DNA of 7,831 nucleotides from SAR202 cluster bacterium (GTDB lineage: Bacteria; Chloroflexota; Dehalococcoidia; UBA3495). Below the pieces are notes generated by a model. It was not told the DNA's origin and ran no database searches. It saw nothing but the letters and a program-made list of their open reading frames with translations. Each line of letters starts with the position of its first letter. Within the stretch, counting starts at the first letter, position 1. Location of the stretch: assembly GCA_009392075.1 (NCBI GenBank), contig VFHG01000228.1, positions 1 to 7,831 of the forward strand, read 5' to 3'. Position numbers and translations under genes: made by a program. This document shows positions 1 to 5,507 of this stretch, in pieces.

Positions 1-691
1 TGGTGTCGCCATCGATGTCCAGCATGTTCAGGGTGCTGTCGGCGATGTCAGGCAGGATGCTTCGTAGAAAGTTTTGCTCTACGGCGGCGTCTGTCGCCAC
101 GAAACAGAGCATCGTCGCCATGTTGGGGTGAATCATTCCAGAACCCTTGGCCACACCGGAGATATTGATCTCCTTGCCTCCAACATTGACCGTGACAGCC
201 GCTTCTTTGGTGTGGGTGTCCGTGGTCATCATGGCCCGGGCCAGCGAGTTTCCACCGTTATCAGACAGTTCGATCTGTTCTACGCCCTGTTTGATCAATG
301 TCATGGGCAGTTCAACGCCGATAACGCCGGTACTGAAGACAAATACTTCTTCAGGCTTCACGCCCAGTCCTGCAGCGGCCACGGCGGCCATCTCTTTGGC
401 GTCGGTGTAGCCCTGCTCTCCCACGCCGGCGTTGGCGATGCCCGAATTGACCACCAGCCCACGGATCGGTCCGCCCGCCGCCATGGTCTCACGGTTTACG
501 GTGACCGAAGGCGATACCAGAGCGCTCTTGGTGAACACCCCGGCTGCGGCGCAGGTGGTGTCGGACAGTAGCAGCCCCATGTCCATCTTGTCTTCGGTGA
601 ACGTCTTGATACCCACGTAGGTGCCTCCAGCTTTGAAACCTTTGGCGGTGGTTATCGTGCCGCCTTCTACGTGGTTGATTGGGCCGGCCAT
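1..691 (-). CDS. argJ: ArgJ, bifunctional ornithine acetyltransferase / N-acetylglutamate synthase (C-terminus cut off by window edge)
   Basis: ArgJ moves the acetyl group from N-acetylornithine to glutamate, recycling acetyl in arginine synthesis; some members also use acetyl-CoA. It is cytoplasmic and self-cleaves into alpha and beta chains. The visible 230 residues cover the alpha chain and the start of the beta chain. I see the family N-terminus (GFKAGGTYVGIK, 18-29), GVFTKSALVSP (51-61), the oxyanion-hole pair T121-G122 in STGVIGVELPM, MTTDTHTKEA (155-164) and the cleavage block KGSGMIHPNMATML (182-195), in which T193 should be the nucleophile released by cleavage after A192. The visible part ends at DIDGDT, matching the family's usual VDGDT motif; about 170 further residues should lie outside the window. 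The ATG at 691 has a strong ribosome site six bases upstream. One oddity is NSGIANAGVG (82-91) where the family usually has NSGNANACTG. Whether it is mono- or bifunctional cannot be told from this sequence. Confidence 0.96.
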   Translation of the reverse strand, partial: MAGPINHVEGGTITTAKGFKAGGTYVGIKTFTEDKMDMGLLLSDTTCAAAGVFTKSALVSPSVTVNRETMAAGGPIRGLVVNSGIANAGVGEQGYTDAKEMAAVAAAGLGVKPEEVFVFSTGVIGVELPMTLIKQGVEQIELSDNGGNSLARAMMTTDTHTKEAAVTVNVGGKEINISGVAKGSGMIHPNMATMLCFVATDAAVEQNFLRSILPDIADSTLNMLDIDGDT

Positions 692-697
692 GGGCTA

Positions 698-705
698 CCT
701 TCCTT
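698..705 (-). promoter_or_regulatory. Ribosome binding site of argJ
   Basis: The minus strand reads AAGGAAGG, six bases before the ATG at 691. This is a near-ideal Shine-Dalgarno match and supports that start codon. Confidence 0.8.
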
Positions 706-711
706 ATGGGT

Positions 712-741
712 TATATAGAGTCTATATCCGTGCCTGAGCAA
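712..741 (-). promoter_or_regulatory. Possible argJ promoter (TTGCTC - 18 bases - TATATA)
   Basis: On the minus strand a -35-like TTGCTC (741-736) is followed after 18 bases by TATATA (717-712). Transcription would then start just before the ribosome site, giving a very short leader. Both hexamers match the sigma-70 consensus at 4 of 6 positions, so this is tentative. A second candidate is the extended -10-like TGATATACT further upstream on the same strand. Confidence 0.3.
713..727. repeat. Perfect 7-1-7 dyad over the argJ promoter
   Basis: The sequence ATATAGA-G-TCTATAT is a perfect inverted repeat with a one-base centre. It overlaps the probable -10 element of argJ and lies 22 bases upstream of its start codon, the usual place for a repressor operator. 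It does not resemble the classic ArgR box (TNTGAAT/ATTCANA type) closely. AT-rich dyads can arise by chance, so the operator role is inference. Confidence 0.4.
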
Positions 742-804
742 GCACAGAGTATATCACAAGCACAACCGAGCCCATCCTGGCATCCCTCTTTCCCGCTGTG
801 GCTG

Positions 805-833
805 TGGACTGGCCGTGGGGCTTAACCTATAAT
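805..833 (+). promoter_or_regulatory. Sigma-70-type promoter of the DUF1015 gene
   Basis: TGGACT (805-810, 4 of 6 to the -35 consensus) is followed after 17 bases by an exact TATAAT (828-833). Transcription would start near 840, leaving a leader of about 60 bases before the ATG at 900. The spacing is optimal, making this the best complete promoter in the window. Confidence 0.6.
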
Positions 834-889
834 CGAGCCCGCGACTAGACTAAAGATTGATCGGGTATTTAGCAAACATAATTACGCGC

Positions 890-894
890 AGGTG
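890..894 (+). promoter_or_regulatory. Ribosome binding site of the DUF1015 gene
   Basis: AGGTG lies five bases before the ATG at 900. It is modest in strength, but it agrees with the protein start expected for the family. Confidence 0.5.
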
Positions 895-899
895 TTGGA

Positions 900-2183
900 A
901 TGGCAGCGGTAAGCCCCTTCAGAGGATGGCGGTACAACCAGGAAACGGTGGGAGACATGGCCTCGGTGCTGTGCCCGCCCTACGACATGATCAACGAGGA
1001 AAACCAGGAAGCGCTCAAGCGCCAGAACCAGTACAACGTCATCCATCTGGAGGCCGGCGAGGGCCTGGATTGGAACACCTCAGCCAAGGAACAATACGCC
1101 GCAACTTCCAACCTGTTCGACCGTTGGCGGCAAGATGGAGTCCTGCAACAGGATGAGTCGCCCAGCTACTACCTGATGCGCCACAACTTCCCTTTATGCG
1201 GAAAGAACATGGTGCGGGTGGGCTTGATCGCATCGGTAGGGTTAGAAGATTACGCTACGCGCCAGGTGCTGCCCCACGAGTTCACCCAAGCGCCTGCCAT
1301 CCAAGACCGTGTCTGGTTGATGGAGTCGCTTTCGGCCAATATCAGCCCAATAATGTCCATCTACCGTGACGCCGATGGGGAGTTGGACCGCGTATATCAG
1401 CAGATCATGATTGGCGCTCCGGAATTTGACGCAACGGACGAGTCCGGCGGCGCCACTGCCCTTTGGCGCATCTCCGACCCGGCCGTGCAAAGCCAGATCG
1501 GTAAATTTTTCGCCTCCCGGCCCATCTACTTGGCCGATGGCCACCACCGCTACGAAGCAGCTAGGCAGTACCAACTGGACCGCCACTCCGAGAGCGACGC
1601 GGCCAAAGCGCCAAATCTGGCCCACAATTTCGTCATGATGACACTGATCGCCTTCGACGACCCCGGACTGGTCGTGCTGGGGTATCACCGCACCCTGAAC
1701 GGAGTCCCAGCCGACAAGCTCGCCAACATCAAGGCCAAGCTAAGAGAATTGTTCGACTCGGAAACTTTGACCGGAAACTCAGACGCCTTGGTGGAACAGG
1801 TGGACCGCCTGGGAGCCAACCGGCGGTTGCTCGCATCGGTGGACAGTGGCGGCGCCACCATGCTGACGCTGAAAGAGTCAGCGGTTAAGCCTAGCTGGGG
1901 TGCGTTGGCCGCATCTGAAGCCTGGGTGCTTGAGGAACAGGTACTGCGCCCCGAGTTGGGAGACGCCACTTTAGACCACCTGGATTTCATGCACGACCAT
2001 CAAGGAGCGGTCGCTCAAGCCGAGAGCGGGGAGTTGCAGATGGTTTTCCTTCTGAAGCCATTCCCGTTGGATGCATTCGAGAGCATCGTGGGCGGCGGGC
2101 AAAGGTTGCCGCGGAAGTCCACATTCTTCTTCCCCAAGCTGCCTACCGGCTTGGTAATCAACCGACTGGATGGGGAGCTTTAG
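900..2183 (+). CDS. DUF1015 family protein, full length (427 aa), function unproven
   Basis: This cytoplasmic protein has no signal peptide or membrane segment. It matches the DUF1015 family (Pfam PF06245, recognised from motifs) along its whole length: SPFRGWRYN (5-13), VLCPPYDMI (23-31), VLPHEFT (123-129), the hallmark YLADGHHRYEAA (210-221), HRTL (263-266) and the C-terminal block RLPRKSTFFFPKLPTGLVI (402-420). About 410-430 residues is normal, so it looks intact. The GHHRY block resembles the GxHR-type nucleotide-binding motif of the ParB/sulfiredoxin fold, which also contains the archaeal free serine kinase SerK. From memory, DUF1015 genes often lie near serine-pathway genes, and here a serine/alanine-glyoxylate-type aminotransferase is about 640 bases beyond its stop, on the opposite strand. 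A role as a small-molecule kinase in serine metabolism is therefore a reasonable guess, not shown. It has its own promoter and converges with the next gene. Confidence 0.9.
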   Translation: MAAVSPFRGWRYNQETVGDMASVLCPPYDMINEENQEALKRQNQYNVIHLEAGEGLDWNTSAKEQYAATSNLFDRWRQDGVLQQDESPSYYLMRHNFPLCGKNMVRVGLIASVGLEDYATRQVLPHEFTQAPAIQDRVWLMESLSANISPIMSIYRDADGELDRVYQQIMIGAPEFDATDESGGATALWRISDPAVQSQIGKFFASRPIYLADGHHRYEAARQYQLDRHSESDAAKAPNLAHNFVMMTLIAFDDPGLVVLGYHRTLNGVPADKLANIKAKLRELFDSETLTGNSDALVEQVDRLGANRRLLASVDSGGATMLTLKESAVKPSWGALAASEAWVLEEQVLRPELGDATLDHLDFMHDHQGAVAQAESGELQMVFLLKPFPLDAFESIVGGGQRLPRKSTFFFPKLPTGLVINRLDGEL

Positions 2184-2189
2184 AGGGAG

Positions 2190-2660
2190 TTAGCTAGCTG
2201 CCCGGTCGCCGTTGGTGCGTTCAGTCCGTTCTTTAAACCGCTCGGTGATGGCCTGTTCGGCCTGACGGCTATTGGCGGCGATGAAGTCTTCTAGTTGCCT
2301 GATCTCCGCCTGGATTTCTTCATCGGCGGAACTACCGTTCTTCAGGCTAGCAAGCTTGGAACGCGCCTCGTCCACTCGTTTCAGCAACTGTAACGCTTCC
2401 AGCTCCTGGGTGGCCGTGTCCTTAATCGCCAACAGCCTGCGCCGGTTGGCTATGGCGTCTTCAAGCCGCTCCTCGATCTCCCCCATGGCGGTCAAGGACA
2501 ATTCCAAGGACGTCTGGCCGTAGACTACCTGGCGCGGCAGGCGGCGCAGTTGGGTCTGGAATTGGTTGACCAAGGCGTCCATTTGGTCTTCCTTGGCCCG
2601 CATCTCAGCTAACCCCAACCGCAGGGTGGCCATCGCTTGTTCGAGTTGAGAAATTGCCAT
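2190..2660 (-). CDS. Small soluble coiled-coil protein, unknown function (156 aa)
   Basis: I do not recognise a family. The protein is almost all predicted helix, rich in Glu, Gln, Leu, Arg and Ala, with no cysteine, signal peptide or membrane segment. Three helical stretches (about 2-40, 52-105 and 114-147) are separated by likely turns at LPRQVVYGQT (41-50) and LKNGSSADEE (106-115), which suggests a folded-back helical hairpin or a prefoldin/tropomyosin-like oligomer. The tail TERTNGDRAAS looks disordered. A GTG at 2669 in the same frame would add three residues, but AGGGGAGGT (2676-2668) touches that GTG and sits an ideal seven bases before the ATG at 2660, so I chose the ATG. The stop is six bases from the DUF1015 stop on the other strand. 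It lies downstream of the aminotransferase on the same strand with a 157-base gap, so co-transcription is possible but uncertain. Confidence 0.8.
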   Translation of the reverse strand: MAISQLEQAMATLRLGLAEMRAKEDQMDALVNQFQTQLRRLPRQVVYGQTSLELSLTAMGEIEERLEDAIANRRRLLAIKDTATQELEALQLLKRVDEARSKLASLKNGSSADEEIQAEIRQLEDFIAANSRQAEQAITERFKERTERTNGDRAAS

Positions 2661-2667
2661 TTCAGGC

Positions 2668-2676
2668 ACCTCCCCT
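2668..2676 (-). promoter_or_regulatory. Ribosome binding site that decides the start of the coiled-coil gene
   Basis: AGGGGAGGT on the minus strand lies seven bases before the ATG at 2660. It directly overlaps the alternative GTG start at 2669, which would leave no spacer, so the ATG is favoured. Confidence 0.75.
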
Positions 2677-2704
2677 GGAACGATAACGCCGCGCTAACTT
2701 GACC

Positions 2705-2732
2705 GTTACACACGCGATTACTTCTATGTAAC
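2705..2732. repeat. Inverted repeat GTTACA-N16-TGTAAC upstream of the coiled-coil gene
   Basis: GTTACA (2705-2710) and TGTAAC (2727-2732) form a spaced 6-base dyad about 45-70 bases upstream of the coiled-coil gene start. A -10-like GATAAT on the minus strand (2741-2736) lies beside it without a convincing -35. It could be an operator or a leader hairpin, but six-base dyads are common by chance. Confidence 0.25.
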
Positions 2733-2796
2733 CCAATTATCCCATCCCTCCGGGCGTATTCCTATGTAGTAGGGCCCACTTCGGATGGAAATTGGT

Positions 2797-2811
2797 AAAA
2801 CCCGCTCGGGC
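2797..2811 (-). terminator. Weak candidate terminator after the aminotransferase
   Basis: Just after the aminotransferase stop, the minus strand reads GCCCGAGCGGGTTTTA. A GCCC/GGGT stem (with one G-T pair) closes a four-base loop and is followed by a run of T. The stem is short and the T run is only four bases including the paired one, so termination would be weak or partial. This leaves room for read-through into the coiled-coil gene. Confidence 0.3.
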
Positions 2812-2817
2812 CGATTC

Positions 2818-3927
2818 CTATGGGTTGAATCCCACTTCCGGCAGAACGATTTTTAGTGCGTCCATGACTTCAGTGATGTCTTCTTTCGCTACCGCTCCCA
2901 GATGGCCGATGCGGAAAATATCCGCGCTCATCCGGCCCTGTCCTCCGGCCAGCACAACGTTATGCTCGGTGCGCATCTTGCCCATTAACGCCTTCTGATC
3001 AACTCCTTCTGGGACCTTGATGGCAGTCACCGTGTTCGATGCGTACGCCTCATCGGCAACAAGCAATTCCAAGCCCAGACCACGCGCGCCGTCGCGGGTC
3101 AACTGGGCGATAGTGTGATGGCGCCCGAACACGTTCTCCATTCCTTCTTCCAAAAGGACGTCCAGTGCCCGGCTCAGACCGTACATCGCCGACAGGTTCG
3201 GAGTGAACGGGGTCTGGCCGGTCTGGAGATAGTTTTTGGCCATGGACAGGTCGAAGTAGAACCGGGGCATCTTGGCGGTCTGCTGGGCTTCCCAGGCACG
3301 TTCGCTAACGCTGATGAAAGACAGGCCTGGGGGAATCATGAACCCCTTCTGCGAGGCGGTGCCCACCATGTCGCAGTCCCAGGCGTCGACGGGCAACGGT
3401 ATGCAACCCAGGCTGGAAACAGCATCTACCAACAGTAGTTTGTCGAACTCACCCTTCACAACCTTGGCGATGTCTTCCACCGGATGGGTCACGCCCGTGG
3501 ATGTTTCGTTGTGGGTGACCAGAACCGCTTTGATGTTGGGCTCCGCCTGCAAGGCCTTGCGAATGTCGTCCGATTCTATGGGACCGCCCCATTCGAAGTC
3601 CATACGCTTAACGTCGGCGCCGTAAGCCTCGACCATGTCCGCAAACCGGTCGCCGAAGGCCCCAGCCGTGGCGGCGATGACCCTGTCGCCAGGCGACAAA
3701 GTATTGACGATGGATGCCTCGAGAGACCCGGTGCCTGACGCCGTCAGGATGAACAGGTCGTTTTTGGTCATAAACACCTGCTTCAACTGCTCGGTGGCCT
3801 TGTTGAGGAGGGTGTCGAACTCCGGGCCCCGGTGATTGATCATCGGGTTAGTCATAGCCTCGACGATATCGCTGGGGATGGGCGTGGGGCCAGGGGTTCT
3901 CAGGTTTTGGGGGGGGAATCTCTGCAT
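2818..3927 (-). CDS. PLP-dependent class V aminotransferase, serine/alanine-glyoxylate type (369 aa)
   Basis: The enzyme should transfer an amino group between an amino acid such as serine or alanine and glyoxylate or pyruvate, using pyridoxal phosphate, in the cytoplasm. Visible family marks are RTPGPTPIP (10-18), TASGTGSLEAS (62-72, cofactor phosphate region), HNETSTGV (139-146), LLLVDAVSSLGCIPLP (164-179) with D168 contacting the pyridine nitrogen, TASQKGFMIPPG (190-201) with K194 as the Schiff-base lysine, TPFTPN (239-244) and FRIGHLG (338-344) with R339 expected to bind the substrate carboxylate. The length is typical. Close relatives have been annotated as alanine-glyoxylate, serine-pyruvate or phosphoserine-type aminotransferases and as a 'soluble hydrogenase small subunit'; the true substrate cannot be read from sequence. 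The ATG at 3927 has a modest AGGAAA upstream. An unusual run of eight G on the plus strand (C in the gene) covers codons 5-7. The minus-strand zinc-ribbon gene lies 300 bases upstream. Confidence 0.93.
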   Translation of the reverse strand: MQRFPPQNLRTPGPTPIPSDIVEAMTNPMINHRGPEFDTLLNKATEQLKQVFMTKNDLFILTASGTGSLEASIVNTLSPGDRVIAATAGAFGDRFADMVEAYGADVKRMDFEWGGPIESDDIRKALQAEPNIKAVLVTHNETSTGVTHPVEDIAKVVKGEFDKLLLVDAVSSLGCIPLPVDAWDCDMVGTASQKGFMIPPGLSFISVSERAWEAQQTAKMPRFYFDLSMAKNYLQTGQTPFTPNLSAMYGLSRALDVLLEEGMENVFGRHHTIAQLTRDGARGLGLELLVADEAYASNTVTAIKVPEGVDQKALMGKMRTEHNVVLAGGQGRMSADIFRIGHLGAVAKEDITEVMDALKIVLPEVGFNP

Positions 3928-3978
3928 GGGTCTATTTTCCTATCTGATTGCTTTCCAGCGGCGTGCCAGCGGTGTGTG

Positions 3979-4009
3979 ATTGTATTCCTGGCGCTTTCTG
4001 GGACGCCAG
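3979..4009 (-). promoter_or_regulatory. Possible aminotransferase promoter with an upstream dyad
   Basis: On the minus strand TACAAT (3984-3979) is a 5-of-6 match to the -10 consensus, 51 bases before the start codon at 3927. No good -35 hexamer lies at the right distance. Immediately upstream, CTGGCG and CGCCAG (4009-4004 and 3993-3988) form a six-base inverted repeat with a 10-base spacer, covering the -35 zone. This arrangement suggests an activator- or repressor-controlled promoter, but it is inferred only from pattern. Confidence 0.35.
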
Positions 4010-4091
4010 TTTAGTTCAGGCAACGCATCAGGAAATGCCGGGATTTGAGGGTCGTCCAATCCGTCCGGGCCGGTTGCTGTGTGCACCTGGA

Positions 4092-4113
4092 CAGTCAGAG
4101 TTGACTGCTTTTT
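4092..4113 (+). terminator. Terminator-like hairpin with T run, no matching upstream gene
   Basis: CAGTCA-GAGT-TGACTG followed by CTTTTT has the form of a small Rho-independent terminator on the plus strand. The stem is only six pairs with three G-C pairs. No plus-strand gene is visible upstream, so it may be chance, a decayed gene end, or the end of an unseen small RNA. Confidence 0.25.
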
Positions 4114-4156
4114 AACACGCTCAATGAGGCGTGATTGGCATACTGTTCAAACGGTA

Positions 4157-4171
4157 GGTGATTATATCACC
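4157..4171. repeat. Perfect dyad GGTGAT-TAT-ATCACC downstream of the zinc-ribbon gene
   Basis: Six-base arms with a three-base centre, 57 bases beyond the stop codon of the zinc-ribbon gene on the minus strand. It lacks a following T run on either strand, so it is not a classic terminator. It could be a hairpin that stabilises the mRNA end or a protein-binding site for the downstream aminotransferase transcript. Confidence 0.35.
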
Positions 4172-4227
4172 GTCAACCCAGGCCGTCACATAACGGTGGC
4201 CGGTTTGCTGGTGGCGCCGGTCAAGCC

Positions 4228-4644
4228 TTAGCCAAAATTCTTGTTGAAGACGAATATAGCCAGGGCCAAGCCCAGTATCCCGGCCGCTGCAAGACCGAAT
4301 AAGGCGAATACTCCCAATCCCATTAAAAAAGACTGGCCTCTGCGGAATGAGGGCAGCAGCGACATGGTAAATAATGTGTCGGGCATCAGCGCCACGAATC
4401 CGGTGATGGTCCAATAACTGGAAAATCCCACCCGATCCCAGATCAGCCATGCTCCCAAAACACCGCTGGCCAGCAGTACCAACGGCACGGCTAGGCCGCC
4501 GACGTTAATTCCCCAGATGAATTCGTTGGTGAAGAAGGATTCCAACACCAACTGTGGCGGCAGGTTGCGCTCCATGTGCACGTCGCATCTGATACAGAGC
4601 TGTGTTCCCGGTTCATTGTCTTGTTGGCATGCCGAGCAGATCAT
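4228..4644 (-). CDS. Zinc-ribbon membrane protein, unknown function (138 aa)
   Basis: The N-terminus is a short zinc ribbon: C3 and C6 (CSAC) pair with C17 and C20 (CIRC), a spacing seen in many double-CxxC ribbons at the start of bacterial membrane proteins. After a linker, three hydrophobic segments at about 46-69, 76-96 and 107-133 should cross the membrane, with the short basic stretch SFRRGQS (99-105) between the second and third. The tail FVFNKNFG is brief. No enzyme motif is visible and I do not recognise a named family; proteins of this plan are usually annotated 'zinc ribbon domain-containing protein'. The ATG at 4644 has GGGGTGA six bases upstream, which supports the start. It is divergent from the isochorismatase-fold gene and 300 bases upstream of the aminotransferase on the same strand. 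An enclosed overlapping frame at 4121-4450 is a shadow. Confidence 0.82.
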   Translation of the reverse strand: MICSACQQDNEPGTQLCIRCDVHMERNLPPQLVLESFFTNEFIWGINVGGLAVPLVLLASGVLGAWLIWDRVGFSSYWTITGFVALMPDTLFTMSLLPSFRRGQSFLMGLGVFALFGLAAAGILGLALAIFVFNKNFG

Positions 4645-4683
4645 GCCCGTTCACCCCAGCCGTAGTGTCCAAAGTCCACCTTG

Positions 4684-4697
4684 ATTATCTCTGATAA
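4684..4697 (-). promoter_or_regulatory. Possible -10 element and dyad for the zinc-ribbon gene
   Basis: On the minus strand GATAAT (4689-4684) is a 5-of-6 match to the -10 consensus, about 40 bases before the start at 4644. It overlaps the perfect dyad TTATC-TCT-GATAA (4685-4697). No clear -35 is present, so the promoter is tentative. Confidence 0.3.
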
Positions 4698-4781
4698 CCA
4701 TTTTTGCCCGTTTCGGCCAGCAACTTCAACCGTTTCACGCCTAATAACTTGCCAGCCGTGCCATCGGCCAGAGAGGCAAGC

Positions 4782-4787
4782 TATAAT
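4782..4787 (+). promoter_or_regulatory. Promoter -10 element of the isochorismatase-fold gene
   Basis: An exact TATAAT, 61 bases before the start codon at 4849. A good -35-like TTGCCA (4749-4754) lies too far upstream (27 bases) to pair with it, so the -35 is unclear. Transcription would begin near 4794. Confidence 0.5.
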
Positions 4788-4837
4788 GCACGCGGGATTT
4801 CAAGTGCTCACTCAAATTTCAACAATCTGATTTGCTT

Positions 4838-4843
4838 GGGAGG
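4838..4843 (+). promoter_or_regulatory. Ribosome binding site of the isochorismatase-fold gene
   Basis: GGGAGG ends five bases before the ATG at 4849, a strong match that supports the start. Confidence 0.8.
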
Positions 4844-4848
4844 CTGAC

Positions 4849-5457
4849 ATGGCTTTGGAAATCAATCGGCAGCACACGGCCCTTTTGGCCATGGACTTCG
4901 AGAATGACATCGTCCATCCCGACGGCGCTTTCAAGGACTTCGGATTTGCAAAGATGGTGGCAGAAACTAATGTTTTGGATAAGTCGGCCCAACTATTGGC
5001 TGCGGCCCGCAGCGCCGGTATAACGGTGATCTACGTCTCGGTTAAGTTCCGCCCCGGTTACCCTGAGCGGCCGGCAAACGCTGGGCTTTGGCAGGGGCTG
5101 CACGGAGCTACCGCCTTGGTGGAAGGAACCTGGGGCTCCGAGATCCATGAGAATTTAACCCCCCAGGCCGGCGAGTCCATAGTGACCAAGCGCGGCGTTT
5201 CGGCATTTACAGCCTCCGACCTAGACCAGATACTCCGAACCAAGCGAATCGGCACGCTGATATTAGCCGGCGTTGCCACCAATTTCGTGGTCGAGGGCAC
5301 CGCCCGGCAGGCCTGCGACCTTGGCTACGACACCATAGTAGTAGGCGACTGCTGCGCATCGGTGAGCCAGGAGGCCCACGATGCGTCCCTGACCGTGGCG
5401 TTACCTTTCCTCTGCACGATCTCCACTCTAGAAGAAGTCTCCGCAGCCCTTAAATAG
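4849..5457 (+). CDS. Isochorismatase-fold (cysteine hydrolase family) protein lacking the catalytic cysteine (202 aa)
   Basis: The fold is recognised from the first strand with catalytic-type aspartate D16 (LLAMDFENDIVHPDG), the lysine region IVTKRGVSAF with K114, LILAGVATNFVVEGTAR (137-153) and VVGDCCASVSQEAHDASL (164-181). Length is typical. Family members act on C-N bonds (nicotinamidase, carbamoyl hydrolases) or on the vinyl ether of isochorismate. In amidases the nucleophile is the cysteine of GxxTxxC; here that place is V147 (GTG codon in the sequence), so the usual Asp-Lys-Cys triad is incomplete. True isochorismatases such as PhzD also lack this cysteine, so the protein may still be an enzyme using D16 and K114 on a different bond, or may be a non-catalytic binding protein. 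C168 and C169 lie in the DCCAS stretch, where the family often has one structural cysteine. No signal peptide. It has its own promoter, and pcrA follows 56 bases later. Confidence 0.9.
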   Translation: MALEINRQHTALLAMDFENDIVHPDGAFKDFGFAKMVAETNVLDKSAQLLAAARSAGITVIYVSVKFRPGYPERPANAGLWQGLHGATALVEGTWGSEIHENLTPQAGESIVTKRGVSAFTASDLDQILRTKRIGTLILAGVATNFVVEGTARQACDLGYDTIVVGDCCASVSQEAHDASLTVALPFLCTISTLEEVSAALK

Positions 5458-5491
5458 CCTTAATACCCGGTTTTTGAGGCTAGGTCCGGGT
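5455..5491. repeat. Two interleaved inverted repeats between the isochorismatase-fold gene and pcrA
   Basis: TAGCCT (5455-5460) can pair with AGGCTA (5477-5482), and ACCCGG (5465-5470) with CCGGGT (5486-5491). The arms alternate, so the two stems would form a pseudoknot or compete with each other. The first arm starts at the upstream stop codon and the last ends just before the pcrA promoter. There is a T run (5471-5475) between arms, but no classic terminator. Confidence 0.3.
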
Positions 5492-5498
5492 TATGTCA

Positions 5499-5507
5499 TG
5501 TTATAAT
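5499..5507 (+). promoter_or_regulatory. Extended -10 promoter of pcrA
   Basis: TG-T-TATAAT is an exact extended -10 element (TG at 5499-5500, TATAAT at 5502-5507). There is no -35 at the right distance, as is normal for extended -10 promoters. Six to seven bases downstream falls the A of the ATG at 5514, so transcription probably starts at or beside the start codon. Confidence 0.6.

Larger units (their letters stand above)
3928..4227. other. 300-base non-coding stretch between the aminotransferase and zinc-ribbon genes
   Basis: I see no convincing gene on either strand here; the short open frames lack family features and ribosome sites. It holds the probable aminotransferase promoter near 3979-4009 and a group of small hairpin-capable dyads at 4092-4107, 4116-4133 and 4157-4171. 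The part from about 4010 to 4090 shows nothing I can name. Confidence 0.5.

Noticed and set aside
74..571. A 165-residue plus-strand frame opposite argJ
   Set aside because: The minus strand encodes ArgJ with its cleavage and oxyanion motifs. The plus frame is His/Arg/Gly-rich, with no family features.
1242..1688. A 148-residue minus-strand frame inside the DUF1015 gene
   Set aside because: DUF1015 motifs continue unbroken through this stretch on the plus strand, so the antisense frame is a shadow.
2758..2822. Nine-base direct repeat ATTCCTATG (2758-2766 and 2814-2822), considered as an attachment or insertion footprint
   Set aside because: One copy includes the aminotransferase stop codon, there is no integrase or transposase, and nine-base repeats at this spacing are easily chance.
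4121..4450. A 109-residue minus-strand frame overlapping the zinc-ribbon gene and its downstream region
   Set aside because: It has no ribosome site or family features and overlaps, in another frame, the membrane segments of the better-supported gene.
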